The translations under genes and the position numbers were made by a program. The notes beneath the pieces are model-generated. The model saw only the letters and a list, made by a program, of their open reading frames with translations. It was not told the origin of the DNA and made no database searches. 64,000 nucleotides of DNA, taken from contig CAJXLM010000007.1 of assembly GCA_913056175.1 (NCBI GenBank), positions 16,483 through 80,482 on the forward strand, read 5' to 3'. This document shows, piece after piece, positions 50,806 through 59,475 of the stretch. Source of the DNA: an uncultured Opitutia bacterium. GTDB taxonomy: Bacteria; Verrucomicrobiota; Verrucomicrobiia; Opitutales; Puniceicoccaceae. How positions within the stretch are numbered: position 1 is the first letter of the stretch; each line of letters opens with the position of its first letter.

Positions 50806-51792
50806 TCAGGCGGTGCGCAGGGAGCGGGCGTTGGCGAGCACGCTCTCGGGGGTATGCAGCCGCATGCAGGTGTAGGCTCCCCCGCAGGTGGGCTTGCGGC
50901 GACAGGGGGAGCAGGGGAGGGGCTGGTAGAGGACCTTGCCGGATGCGCCGTGGGGGAGGTGGAGGTAGGGGCGGGTGGCACCGAAGAGGGCGAGGGTGGG
51001 GGTCCCGAGGACCGAGGCCATGTGGGTGAGCCCGGTGTCGACGCCGATCGCGACGGCGGCCCCTTCGAGCACGGCGGCGCTACCGCGGAGGGAGAGGCGT
51101 CCAGTGAGGTCGGTCCAGGGAAGCTCGCCCTGGATCCGGTGGGACTCGGGGGCGTCGCCGGGCCCGCCGAGGAGGACTGGTTGGAGCCCCTCGGCGCGCA
51201 GGCCCTCGCCGAGCTCCCTCCAGTTTTCCCGGAACCAGTGCTTCTGGGGCCGGGTGGTGAACGGGCAGAGAGCCGCATAGGGGAGTTGGGCGGTCCGCCC
51301 GAGAGCCTCGCGGGCTTCCTGGCGGTCCTCCGCACCGAGGACCAACCGGGGGTGGTAGGCTTCGGGCGTGGATCCGAGATAGTCGGCGAGCCGGCGGTAT
51401 TCCGAGCCGAAGTGGGGATCCCCGCGGTCGAGCGCCACCGTCTCGGTGAGCAGCGCGGAGCTGCCCTCGCGGGAGCCGAGCCCGATGCGGCGGGGCGCTC
51501 CCGACACCCGGGCCCAGAAGGCACCCTTGAGGAGGCCGTGGGTATCGATCGCGAGGTCGTAGTGGCGGGAGCGGAGGGTGCGGACCGTCCGCAGGAAGTT
51601 CCCGGTGCCCCCCTGCGCGGGCAGGCGGATGCAGCGGTCGATCCGCGCCTCGTGGGCGAGGAGGGCTTCCCCGGCACTTTCCACCAACCAGTCGACCTCG
51701 GCCTCCGGCCATCGTTCCCGAAGCACGGGCAACAGGCCCGAGGCCACCACGAGGTCCCCGAGGGCGGAGAGCCGGACGAGGAGGATGCGCAT
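50806..51792 (-). CDS. Family 9 glycosyltransferase (heptosyltransferase-like)
   Basis: A 328-aa GT9, like WaaC/WaaF and related enzymes of LPS core synthesis. It begins MRILLVRLSALGDLVVASGL, and contains YDLAIDTHGLLKGAF, ALCPFTTRPQKHWFRENW and IGVDTGLTHMASVLGTPTL followed by ALFGAT. The C-terminus has CSPCRRKPTCGG with four cysteines. It lies 14 nt upstream of the previous gene in the same direction. Confidence 0.92.
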   Translation of the reverse strand: MRILLVRLSALGDLVVASGLLPVLRERWPEAEVDWLVESAGEALLAHEARIDRCIRLPAQGGTGNFLRTVRTLRSRHYDLAIDTHGLLKGAFWARVSGAPRRIGLGSREGSSALLTETVALDRGDPHFGSEYRRLADYLGSTPEAYHPRLVLGAEDRQEAREALGRTAQLPYAALCPFTTRPQKHWFRENWRELGEGLRAEGLQPVLLGGPGDAPESHRIQGELPWTDLTGRLSLRGSAAVLEGAAVAIGVDTGLTHMASVLGTPTLALFGATRPYLHLPHGASGKVLYQPLPCSPCRRKPTCGGAYTCMRLHTPESVLANARSLRTA

Positions 51793-51887
51793 CGGGCGGG
51801 GGCGGGGGAGCGGAGACGGCGGGCGGTGCTATGGCGCCGGGGAAGGCGGATTTCCTGCGGGCACGGTGGCCCCGCGGCCGGGCCGCC

Positions 51888-52934
51888 TCAAGCGGGTACC
51901 TTGTGCGGATGGAGCAGTTCCCAGAAGGCGCGGGCGCGTGCGAGGGTGTCGTGGAGGGTTTCCGGGTCGAGGGCCTGTTTCGGGTCGTCCCCGATGCCCC
52001 GGGGTGGGTGGACATGGGCCTCCAGGGCAAGCCCGTCGGCCCCGTAGGCGAGGGCGGCGAGGGCGGCGGCGGGCACATAGGCGGCCCGCCCGGTGGCATG
52101 CGAGGGATCGCCCACGACGGGGGCCCAGCTCTTTTCCTTGAGCAGCTGGGCGATGGATTCGTCCGGGTGGTTGCGGTAGCCATCGAGGGCCGGGGCGGTA
52201 CCGCGTGGGCAGAGGAGCAGGCGCGGGTTGCCGGCGGCGGCGAGGTACTCCGCGGCGGAGAGGAACTCGTCGACCGGGCCCATGGAGAGGCTGCGCTTGA
52301 GGAGGACCCAGGTCTCGCTGCCGGCCGTGCGGCGGCCGATCTCCTTGAGCAGGGAGTAGTTGAGCGCGTTGCGCGCGCCGACCTGGAGGACATCGACGCC
52401 GAGGGCCAGGGCCGTCTCCAGCTGGTCGCCGTCCATCACTTCGACCACGAGGGGCAGGCCTGTCCGCTCACGGGCCTCGAGGAGGGTGTCGAGGGCGCGG
52501 CTGTCCCCCTGGTAGGAGTAGGGGCGGGTGCGCGGTTTCCAGACCCCGCCCCGGAGGAGATGGCCACCGGCCTCGCGCACGGCGGCCGCGGTCTCGAGGG
52601 TCAGGGTTGGCTCCTCCGGATCGACGGTGCAGGGGCCGGCGATGAAGAGAGGGTCGGTCCCGAGGGCCACGCCCCCGAGCACGAGTTCCTGCCGGGCGAG
52701 TTCGGAGGTGCGGTCGAGGAGCCGGTAGCCGGACTCGATGTGGTCGACCCGATCGACATAGGGCAGGCCGATGAGCCGGTTGAACATGACTTCATGGGTC
52801 TCTGGGCCGAGGATCGCGTAGACCCGCCGGTGGGCACCGACGATCTCCTGGATCTCGCACCCGAACTCCGCGACAATGCCGCGCACCTCCTCGAGCTGCG
52901 CCTTTGTCAGGCTGGCTTCCCGTGGAATGATCAT
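51888..52934 (-). CDS. aroF: 3-deoxy-7-phosphoheptulonate (DAHP) synthase, type I-beta
   Basis: A 348-aa enzyme making DAHP from PEP and erythrose-4-phosphate, the first step of the shikimate pathway. The N-terminal ferredoxin-like/ACT-type domain (about residues 1-70, with EIVGAHRRVYAILGPE) precedes the barrel. Barrel motifs are FIAGPCTVDPEEP, RGGVWKPRTRPYSYQG, VLQVGARNALNYSLLKEIGR and VVGDPSHATGR, with metal Cys, His, Glu and Asp visible. It connects with trpE and trpB elsewhere in the window but is not linked in an operon with them. Confidence 0.95.
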   Translation of the reverse strand: MIIPREASLTKAQLEEVRGIVAEFGCEIQEIVGAHRRVYAILGPETHEVMFNRLIGLPYVDRVDHIESGYRLLDRTSELARQELVLGGVALGTDPLFIAGPCTVDPEEPTLTLETAAAVREAGGHLLRGGVWKPRTRPYSYQGDSRALDTLLEARERTGLPLVVEVMDGDQLETALALGVDVLQVGARNALNYSLLKEIGRRTAGSETWVLLKRSLSMGPVDEFLSAAEYLAAAGNPRLLLCPRGTAPALDGYRNHPDESIAQLLKEKSWAPVVGDPSHATGRAAYVPAAALAALAYGADGLALEAHVHPPRGIGDDPKQALDPETLHDTLARARAFWELLHPHKVPA

Positions 52935-53135
52935 ACCGAGGAGCCTGCGTTTGGAGAGGGGAGGGGGCGAGCAAATTGGAGAGCGGCCGTGTCCGCGGCT
53001 TTTCCCCGGGAGCGGAAGCGCGCCGGGCGGGAATTGTTACGGAAAAGTCACTTTCCCCGGCTTGTCCGGAGGATGCGCGGATGGGCACGCTGTCGTGGCA
53101 TCGGCACTCTCGGTGCCTCTTCCATGATCGCCGTC

Positions 53136-53162
53136 CGGGGGTCGGTCTACCGCCGACCCCCG
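53136..53162 (-). terminator. Hairpin downstream of ispG
   Basis: CGGGGGTCGG and CCGACCCCCG form a perfect 10-bp stem with a 7-nt loop, 38 nt past the ispG stop. There is no T-run, so it may act as an RNA-stabilising or bidirectional terminator. Confidence 0.5.
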
Positions 53163-53199
53163 CCGGCTTTGGAGGGCCGCGGGGGTTGCGCGGAATCCC

Positions 53200-55341
53200 T
53201 CAGGGGGAAACCCGCGCGGGGGGATCGACCCACTTTCCGTGATCGCGGATCAGGTCGATGAGGCGGTCCACTGCCTCGGCCTGGGGAATCCCGACCTGGA
53301 CGCACTCCTTGCCAACGTAGAGGTTGATCTTGCCGGGGGCTCCCCCGACGTAGCCGAAGTCGGCGTCGGCCATCTCGCCCGGGCCGTTCACGATGCATCC
53401 CATCACGGCGATGGTCACCCCCTTGAGGTGGTCCGTCTTCTCGCGGATTGCCGCGGTGGTGCTCTCGAGGTCGAAGAGAGTACGCCCGCAGGAAGGGCAG
53501 GCCACATATTCCGTGCGGGTGATCCGGGCGCGGGTGCCCTGCAGGATGTTGAAGGCCGTGGCGGTGGCGGTGGCGGGATCGGCGAAGCGTTCGGCGGAGA
53601 CCAGATCCCCGAGTCCATCGCAGAGGAGGGGTCCGGCGAGCAGGCTCGTCTCGATCATGCCGGGGGTGTTGCCCTCCCCGCCCTCGATCTCCGTTTCCGG
53701 GGTGGAGCGGATCCAGAGGGGCAGGGCGAGGTCCGCCTCGGCGGCCCGGCGGGCGAGCAGCCGGTAGGCCCCGACCGGGTGGTCGCCCGTATCGGCGAGT
53801 TGGCGGGCGAGGGTGGCGGGGTCCAGGGTGAGCACGAGGGCCGGGTCTTCCCCGTCGAGGGCCGCCCGGAGCGGGGCGAGGGGTGCGGTGGGCTCAAGGG
53901 CAGCGGCGAGGGAGAGGCCGAGGGCGCCGGCCCGCTCGATCCAGGCCGCGTACTCCCCGCGGTCCGCTTCCGGGCCGAAGCGACGCACCAGCATCCACTG
54001 CTGGGGCCCGGGAAAGTCCTCCGGCCGCAGGTCCGCGGGAGTCAGTGTTTCCGCGAGTTCCACGGCGAGGACCGGCACGACCGAGTGGAGCGGTTCGCCG
54101 AGGAGGGGGAGACGGCTGAGGTCCGCCGGGTCCTCGGCGCGGACGAGGAGGACCTCGATGCGGGCGTCCTGGAACCTTGTCTGCACCCCGCAGACCTCGC
54201 GGACGATGGCGCGGTCCTCGGCGAGGGGTCGATGGGTGCGGGTGACCACCGCAGGAGGCTGGTCCCCGCCGACGCGCAGGCCGGGCGCGAGCGACCGGGG
54301 GGGCACGGGGCGGCGGGCAAAGACGTAGGGGTGAATGCCGTCGGCCGGCGGCGGGGGCTCGTCGCCCGGAGGACCTTCCCGCCAGAGGGCCATGGCCCGG
54401 CGGGCGAGTTCCTGGCCGACGGGTACTTCGTGGACCGGATCCTCGGTGAGGGAGACGCGAATGGTGTCGCCGATGCCGTCCTCGAGGAGGCTGCCGATCC
54501 CGATGGCGCTCTTGATGCGGCCGTCCTCGCCGCCTCCGGCCTCGGTGACCCCGAGGTGGAGCGGGTAGTCCCAGCCGAGCTCCCGCATGCGGGCGACCGC
54601 CAGCCGGTAGGCCGCGATCATGACCTTCGGGTTGGAGGCCTTCATGGAGAGGACGATGTCGTGAAAGCCGTGGGACTGGGCGATCCGGATGAACTCGAAG
54701 GCGGACTGGACCATCCCTTCGGGCGTGTCCCCGTAGCGGTTCATGATGCGGTCGGAGAGGGAGCCGTGGTTCGTGCCGATGCGCATGGCTTTCCCGAGAC
54801 GGAGGCACTCCTTCACGATCGGCGAAAACGCCTCGTAGAGGCGCTCCAGCTCATCTTCGTACTCCGAGTCGCTGTACTCGCGGACGGCGAATTTCTTGCG
54901 GTCGGCGTAGTTGCCGGGGTTGATGCGCACCTTCTCCACGTGCTGGACGGCCTCCATGGCGGCCTTGGGGGCGAAGTGGATGTCCGCGACCAGCGGGGTG
55001 GTGAACCCGGCCGCCCGGAACTGCTCACGGATGGGTCGGAGGGCGCGGGCGGCCCGCTGGTTCGGGGCGGTGATCCGGATGATCTCGCAGCCGGCCTCGG
55101 CGAGGGCGATGGACTGGCGGACGGTCGCCTCGATGTCCTCGGTGTTCGTGGTGGTCATCGACTGGACGCGGATCGGGTTGTCCCCGCCGACGGCCGTCTC
55201 CCCGATGGGCACCGCGCGGGTGCGCCAGCGCACGCTGCGGAAGCGCGAGCGAGCGTAGGGGAGTTCCGCGGGTGGCTCGGCCCCCGGGGCGGGGGCCTCG
55301 GCCGGGGCGGCGACGGGAGTCTCGGAGGGCGAGGTGGTCAT
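53200..55341 (-). CDS. ispG: 4-hydroxy-3-methylbut-2-enyl-diphosphate synthase, long form
   Basis: A 713-aa IspG/GcpE of the three-domain type found in plants, Chlamydiae, Bacteroidetes and related groups, roughly twice the E. coli length of 372. The TIM barrel starts IGETAVGGDNPIRVQSMTTT and has VADIHFAPKAA and KVRINPGNYAD. A central insert of about 270 residues follows HPYVFARRPVP. The 4Fe-4S domain has CPSCGRTLFDLE (about residue 615) and VMGCIVNGPGEMADADFGYV with the third Cys. It makes HMBPP in the MEP isoprenoid pathway. Its start overlaps the rseP stop by 4 nt. Confidence 0.95.
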   Translation of the reverse strand: MTTSPSETPVAAPAEAPAPGAEPPAELPYARSRFRSVRWRTRAVPIGETAVGGDNPIRVQSMTTTNTEDIEATVRQSIALAEAGCEIIRITAPNQRAARALRPIREQFRAAGFTTPLVADIHFAPKAAMEAVQHVEKVRINPGNYADRKKFAVREYSDSEYEDELERLYEAFSPIVKECLRLGKAMRIGTNHGSLSDRIMNRYGDTPEGMVQSAFEFIRIAQSHGFHDIVLSMKASNPKVMIAAYRLAVARMRELGWDYPLHLGVTEAGGGEDGRIKSAIGIGSLLEDGIGDTIRVSLTEDPVHEVPVGQELARRAMALWREGPPGDEPPPPADGIHPYVFARRPVPPRSLAPGLRVGGDQPPAVVTRTHRPLAEDRAIVREVCGVQTRFQDARIEVLLVRAEDPADLSRLPLLGEPLHSVVPVLAVELAETLTPADLRPEDFPGPQQWMLVRRFGPEADRGEYAAWIERAGALGLSLAAALEPTAPLAPLRAALDGEDPALVLTLDPATLARQLADTGDHPVGAYRLLARRAAEADLALPLWIRSTPETEIEGGEGNTPGMIETSLLAGPLLCDGLGDLVSAERFADPATATATAFNILQGTRARITRTEYVACPSCGRTLFDLESTTAAIREKTDHLKGVTIAVMGCIVNGPGEMADADFGYVGGAPGKINLYVGKECVQVGIPQAEAVDRLIDLIRDHGKWVDPPARVSP

Positions 55342-56780
55342 GGCGTGTCGGGAGAGGAGCCGGCGGGCGCGCCTTCCTCGACCTGGCGGGCGGGCTCGGG
55401 TTCGTTCCCCCCGATCCCGAAGCCGCGGCCGATCCGGCCGACATCGAAGAAGGTCACGTAGAGCATGAAGGTGAGGAAGAGGATGACGAAGGCGCTCTGG
55501 GTGAGCTCGAGGAAGCGCCGGGGCAGGGGCCGCCCGATCACTTTCTGGATGGTGGCAAAGAGCATGTGGCCGCCGTCCAGCACCGGGATGGGGAGGAGGT
55601 TGAGGATGGCGAGGTTCACGTTGATGAAGGTGAGCAGCCAGAGGAGTTGGCTGAGCCCGTAGGTGCTGACCGTGGAGAGGACATGGACGATCCCGACGGG
55701 GCCGTTCAGGTTGCGCACCTTCACATCGGAGCCCTGGTGGAATAGGGCGACGAGCGTGCTCCGGATGGTCGCGACCATCTGGCCGATCTGCTCCACGGGG
55801 TTGCGGTGCACGACCTCCGTTTTCGGCTGGTAGCCGTAGAGGAAACCGAACTGGGGGTTCGGGGCCCCCTCCCGCTGGACGGGAGTGATCGAGAAGGTGC
55901 GCTCCTCGCCGCCGCGCTGGACGGTGAGGTCGAGGGGGCCTCCCTCGTGCTGGCGGAGCACTCGCTGCAGGAGGGCGGAGGACAGGATCGGCTGCCCGTT
56001 GAGGGCGACCAGCTGGTCGTCCGGTTGCAGTCCGGCCTCCGCCGCGGGCATCCCCGCCACGAGATCCCGGATGACGAGGTCGCTGTCCGGGCTGATGCCG
56101 ATGTCCCGGATGGCCTCGTCCGTAGTGAGGACCGGGTAAACGGTGAAGGTTCTCTCCTCGCCGTCCCGCTCCACGGTGACCTGGACTTCGGGTTGCCCGT
56201 CTGCACTGCGGCGGGTTCCGGTGAGGATTTCGTTGTTCACCTGCATCCAGTCCCCGACGGGCCGTCCGTCGATGGCGAGGATGCGGTCCCCGCTCCGCAG
56301 GCCGGCTTCGGCGGCCGGTCCCGGGACGATCGCGCCGTCCGAGGTGACCACCTCTTCCATGACCACCTCCACCTCCGTGCTCACGATGACTTCCTGGCCG
56401 ATCCCCCAGAGGAGGAGGGAGAGGACGCCGGCGAAGAGCAGGTTGAAGACCGCGCCCATCACCGCGACGATCATCTTGTCGGCGTAGGAAATCGCGGGCA
56501 GGCGCTCCGCTTCCTCCTCCTCGCCCCCCTCGATGCGCCCCATGTCGGCGAGCTGGGGGAGGGCCACGTAGCCGCCAAAGGGAATCCAGGAGATCCGGTA
56601 GTCAACGCCGTTGCGTTCCCAGCGGACGATGGGCGGGCCGAAGCCGATGGAGAAGCGCTCGACCTTGAGCCCCCGCCGCCGCGCCGCGAGGAAATGGCCC
56701 AGCTCGTGGATGAACACGCAGAAGCCGAGGAGGAAGATGCCGAGGAGAACGGCGAGGAATCCGACGAGAGTGCTGAGCAT
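55338..56780 (-). CDS. rseP: RseP-type site-2 zinc metalloprotease
   Basis: A 480-aa inner-membrane intramembrane protease. The zinc motif is FIHELGHFLAARR (about residue 24) in TM1, the second is NLLPIPVLDGGHMLF (about residue 397). Two PDZ-like segments lie between, with GPAAEAGLRSGDRILAIDG and AGMPAAEAGLQPDDQLVALN. RseP cleaves anti-sigma factors and remnant signal peptides. It is co-transcribed with ispG, an arrangement also seen with isoprenoid and envelope genes elsewhere. Confidence 0.93.
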   Translation of the reverse strand: MLSTLVGFLAVLLGIFLLGFCVFIHELGHFLAARRRGLKVERFSIGFGPPIVRWERNGVDYRISWIPFGGYVALPQLADMGRIEGGEEEEAERLPAISYADKMIVAVMGAVFNLLFAGVLSLLLWGIGQEVIVSTEVEVVMEEVVTSDGAIVPGPAAEAGLRSGDRILAIDGRPVGDWMQVNNEILTGTRRSADGQPEVQVTVERDGEERTFTVYPVLTTDEAIRDIGISPDSDLVIRDLVAGMPAAEAGLQPDDQLVALNGQPILSSALLQRVLRQHEGGPLDLTVQRGGEERTFSITPVQREGAPNPQFGFLYGYQPKTEVVHRNPVEQIGQMVATIRSTLVALFHQGSDVKVRNLNGPVGIVHVLSTVSTYGLSQLLWLLTFINVNLAILNLLPIPVLDGGHMLFATIQKVIGRPLPRRFLELTQSAFVILFLTFMLYVTFFDVGRIGRGFGIGGNEPEPARQVEEGAPAGSSPDTP

Positions 56781-56899
56781 GGTGCGGGTGCAGTGATCCG
56801 TACTTATGCGAAGGATGCCGCAAATGGCAACGAGGGGCCATCGGGTGGGCGGTGTTCTCCGTCCTTGCGCCGGGGCCGGGCAGGCGGGATCCTCCCGGG

Positions 56900-57955
56900 A
56901 TGCATGTCTTGTTGACGGGAGCGGCCGGTTTCATCGGGTCCCGCACGGCGGAGTTCCTCCTCGCCGAGGGTCACACCGTCCTGGCGGTCGACAACTGGAA
57001 CGAGGCCTACGCGGTCCAGCTCAAGTATGAGCGCCTCGCCCGGGTCGCCCGCTCCGCGGGCTGTGGGGAGGCGGCCGGGGCGCTGGCGGAGGCGGCCCGT
57101 TCCGGGGCCGATCCGGCGGGGGAAGCGCGCGACTTCGCGGGGGAGGGCTTCCGCTTCCGGTACGGCGACATCAGCGACCCGGCCTTCGTGGAGGAATTGT
57201 TCGCCGGCGATTCCTTCGACGCGGTGGTCAATCTCGCCGCCCGGGCGGGCGTGCGCGCGAGCATGGAGGACCCGCTCGTGTACCTCGACACCAACGCCCG
57301 GGGGACGCTGCTTCTCCTCGAGGCGATGAAGAAGGCGGGCACGCGGAAGTTGGTCCTCGCCTCGACCTCTTCCCTCTACGCGGGGCAGTCCATGCCCTTC
57401 ACCGAGGATCTCCCGGTCAACACGCCGGTCTCTCCCTACGCGGCCACCAAGAAGTCGGCCGAGGTGCTCGCCTACACCTACCACTTCCTCTACGGGACGG
57501 ATGTCTCGGTGCTCCGCTATTTCACCGTCTACGGGCCCGCCGGCCGGCCGGATATGTCGCTGTTCCGGTTCACCCTCTGGATCTCCGAGGGGCGGCCGCT
57601 CCAGCTTTACGGGGACGGTACCCAGTCGCGCGACTTCACCTATGTGGACGACATTGCCCGGGGCACGGTGGCGGCCCTGCAGCCGCTGGGGTACGAGATC
57701 ATCAACCTCGGGGGCGGCGAGAACCCCGTCTCCCTCAATGAAGTCATCCACCAGCTGGAGGAGCTCACCGGGGAAAAGGCGGAGATCGAGTACCGCGACA
57801 GTTTCCGGGCCGATGTTCCCTCCACCTGGGCAAAAATCGAGAAGGCCCGCGAGCAGCTCGGCTGGCAGCCGGAGACGACCCTGGCGGAGGGACTGCGCGC
57901 CTGTGTGGACTGGTACCGGGAGAACCGCGACTGGGTGAAGGACCTGCCGGTCTAG
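56900..57955 (+). CDS. NAD-dependent sugar-nucleotide epimerase/dehydratase
   Basis: A 351-aa extended SDR. The NAD loop is MHVLLTGAAGFIGSRTAEFL, the catalytic YxxxK is SPYAATKKSAEVLAY, and YGPAGRPDMSLFRFTLWI with YGDGTQSRDFTYVDDIARG is typical of UDP-glucuronate 4-epimerases and related enzymes. The ATG at 56900 begins the Rossmann strand directly. It is divergent from rseP with about 120 nt between, and it probably supplies a nucleotide sugar such as UDP-galacturonate to the glycan cluster. Confidence 0.9.
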   Translation: MHVLLTGAAGFIGSRTAEFLLAEGHTVLAVDNWNEAYAVQLKYERLARVARSAGCGEAAGALAEAARSGADPAGEARDFAGEGFRFRYGDISDPAFVEELFAGDSFDAVVNLAARAGVRASMEDPLVYLDTNARGTLLLLEAMKKAGTRKLVLASTSSLYAGQSMPFTEDLPVNTPVSPYAATKKSAEVLAYTYHFLYGTDVSVLRYFTVYGPAGRPDMSLFRFTLWISEGRPLQLYGDGTQSRDFTYVDDIARGTVAALQPLGYEIINLGGGENPVSLNEVIHQLEELTGEKAEIEYRDSFRADVPSTWAKIEKAREQLGWQPETTLAEGLRACVDWYRENRDWVKDLPV

Positions 57956-58048
57956 CGCTGAGGGAACCGAAAACGTTCCTCCCCACCCCACCAACGCCTT
58001 GCCGCCCGGGACGGCTTTTCTACAATCGCGGCGAAGCGACTTCGAACC

Positions 58049-58615
58049 ATGCCGATCTACGAGTTCCACGCCCCCCAGAACGACACCATCTACTCTTTCT
58101 ACAGTCCGCGCCCGCTCTCCCCGGACGAGATTCCCCTGTGCCCGGCGAACTCCCGCTACCGCATGGAGCGGGTGGTCTCGGGCTTCTCCATCACCGGACG
58201 CCATAAGGATTCCGGAGGAGAGGAAGGCGGGGAGGAGGACCTCGACGACCCGCGGATGGAGGCCGCCATGGCCGAGCTGGAGAAGGAGATGTCCGGGCTC
58301 GACGAGGACAACCCCGACCCGCGCAAGATGGGCCAGCTCATGCGCCGGATGTCCGAGATGACCGGCGAGAGGCTCGGCGGACGGATGGAGGAAATGGTCC
58401 GCAAGATGGAGGAGGGCAAGGACCTCGAGGAACTCGAGGAAGAGTTTGGGGACGAGCTGGACGGTGACGGTGACGAGGGCCTGGGCGGCCTGGGCGACGA
58501 CGAGGGCGGGGGCGACGGGCCCGCCTCCGTCCGCGCCGCGCTCCGCAAGGCCCGGCGACGCGCCGGACCCCGCCGCGATCCGGAGCTCTACGACTACCGC
58601 GATTTCGTCGCCTGA
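58049..58615 (+). CDS. FmdB-like small protein with acidic tail
   Basis: A 188-aa protein beginning MPIYEFHAPQNDTIYSFYS, which fits the FmdB/CxxC zinc-ribbon family start (MPIYEYRC..C). The four zinc cysteines of the family are almost gone; only one Cys (LCPANSRYRM) remains. The middle is charged with Met-rich coiled segments (MAELEKEMSGLDED, MEEMVRKMEEGKDLEELEEE), then a Gly/Asp-rich stretch and a basic C-terminus. The role is unknown. Its end overlaps the next gene by 22 nt, tail to tail. Confidence 0.75.
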   Translation: MPIYEFHAPQNDTIYSFYSPRPLSPDEIPLCPANSRYRMERVVSGFSITGRHKDSGGEEGGEEDLDDPRMEAAMAELEKEMSGLDEDNPDPRKMGQLMRRMSEMTGERLGGRMEEMVRKMEEGKDLEELEEEFGDELDGDGDEGLGGLGDDEGGGDGPASVRAALRKARRRAGPRRDPELYDYRDFVA

Positions 58616-59412
58616 ACGGCCGGCAATCCGGCCCGCCGCGGCAGGCCGAACTCCAGGTACACCGGCCGGTGGTCCGAGACGTAGGAGCGGATCGGCCGGC
58701 AGACGACGGGGGACAGGGGCCGCGGCAGGAAAATGAAGTCGATGCACTTCACCGGACCGTGGGCCGGGAAGGAGCGGGCCCGCTCCGGGAGCAACTCGTA
58801 CTCGTGGTGCTGCTGCATGTAGTGGAAGAGCTGGGCGACCGCGTCCCGCCGGAGGGTCGAGCGAGCATTGAAATCCCCGCAGACCACCGGCCGGTGCAGG
58901 AGGGGGTCGCCGGGGTCGACGAGCTCGTCGTGAAGGAATCCGATGAGCCTCTCCACCTGGGCGAGCCGCCGTAGCCGCGACTTGAAGTCGAGGTGGACAT
59001 TCACCACCGGGACGGTCGCCTCCGGAAACTCGATCCGCCCGTAGAGGAAGCCCTTCTCGCCGAGCGTTTGCTCGCCAAAAGGGACGGCCTGGGGATCCCG
59101 GATCGGGTAGCGGGAGAGGAAGGCATTGCCGTAGGCGAGTTGCTTGCCGCTCTGCCGCCGGTTGTGCACGCCGAGGTAGGCGTAGGGCAGGTTCTCCGCG
59201 TTCTGGATCTCCTCGAGGAGGTTCAGGTGCTTGTTCCAGTAGGAGGACTCGTCCACCTCCTGCAGGCAGACGACGTCGGGGTGGAAACGGTCGAGCAGGG
59301 AAGTGATCCGCTCGAGCTGCCGTTTCAGTCCGCGCACCGAATGCCAGCCCTGGTAGAGGGAGAGCCCGCGCCCGTGCGCGATGTTCAGGGTGATGAGGCG
59401 GCGGGTGACCAC
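58594..59412 (-). CDS. Endonuclease/exonuclease/phosphatase-fold protein
   Basis: A 272-aa EEP-fold hydrolase from a GTG at 59412. Motifs are ITLNIAHGRG, DVVCLQEVDESSYW (metal Glu), VNVHLDFKSR, VVCGDFNARSTL (Asp and Asn) and the catalytic SDHRPVYLEF. Its substrate could be a nucleic acid, phospholipid or phosphoinositide-like molecule. It is divergent from the adjacent cardiolipin synthase with only 63 nt between, which suggests a membrane-lipid link as in EEP-cls pairs of other bacteria. Other starts are possible upstream but overlap the synthase. Confidence 0.87.
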   Translation of the reverse strand: MVTRRLITLNIAHGRGLSLYQGWHSVRGLKRQLERITSLLDRFHPDVVCLQEVDESSYWNKHLNLLEEIQNAENLPYAYLGVHNRRQSGKQLAYGNAFLSRYPIRDPQAVPFGEQTLGEKGFLYGRIEFPEATVPVVNVHLDFKSRLRRLAQVERLIGFLHDELVDPGDPLLHRPVVCGDFNARSTLRRDAVAQLFHYMQQHHEYELLPERARSFPAHGPVKCIDFIFLPRPLSPVVCRPIRSYVSDHRPVYLEFGLPRRAGLPAVQATKSR

Positions 59413-59475
59413 CGGGGGAAGGGGTTGCGGGATTGCCGTGGTCCCTCCGGTGCCGCTACCGTCCCCGTTGGTACC

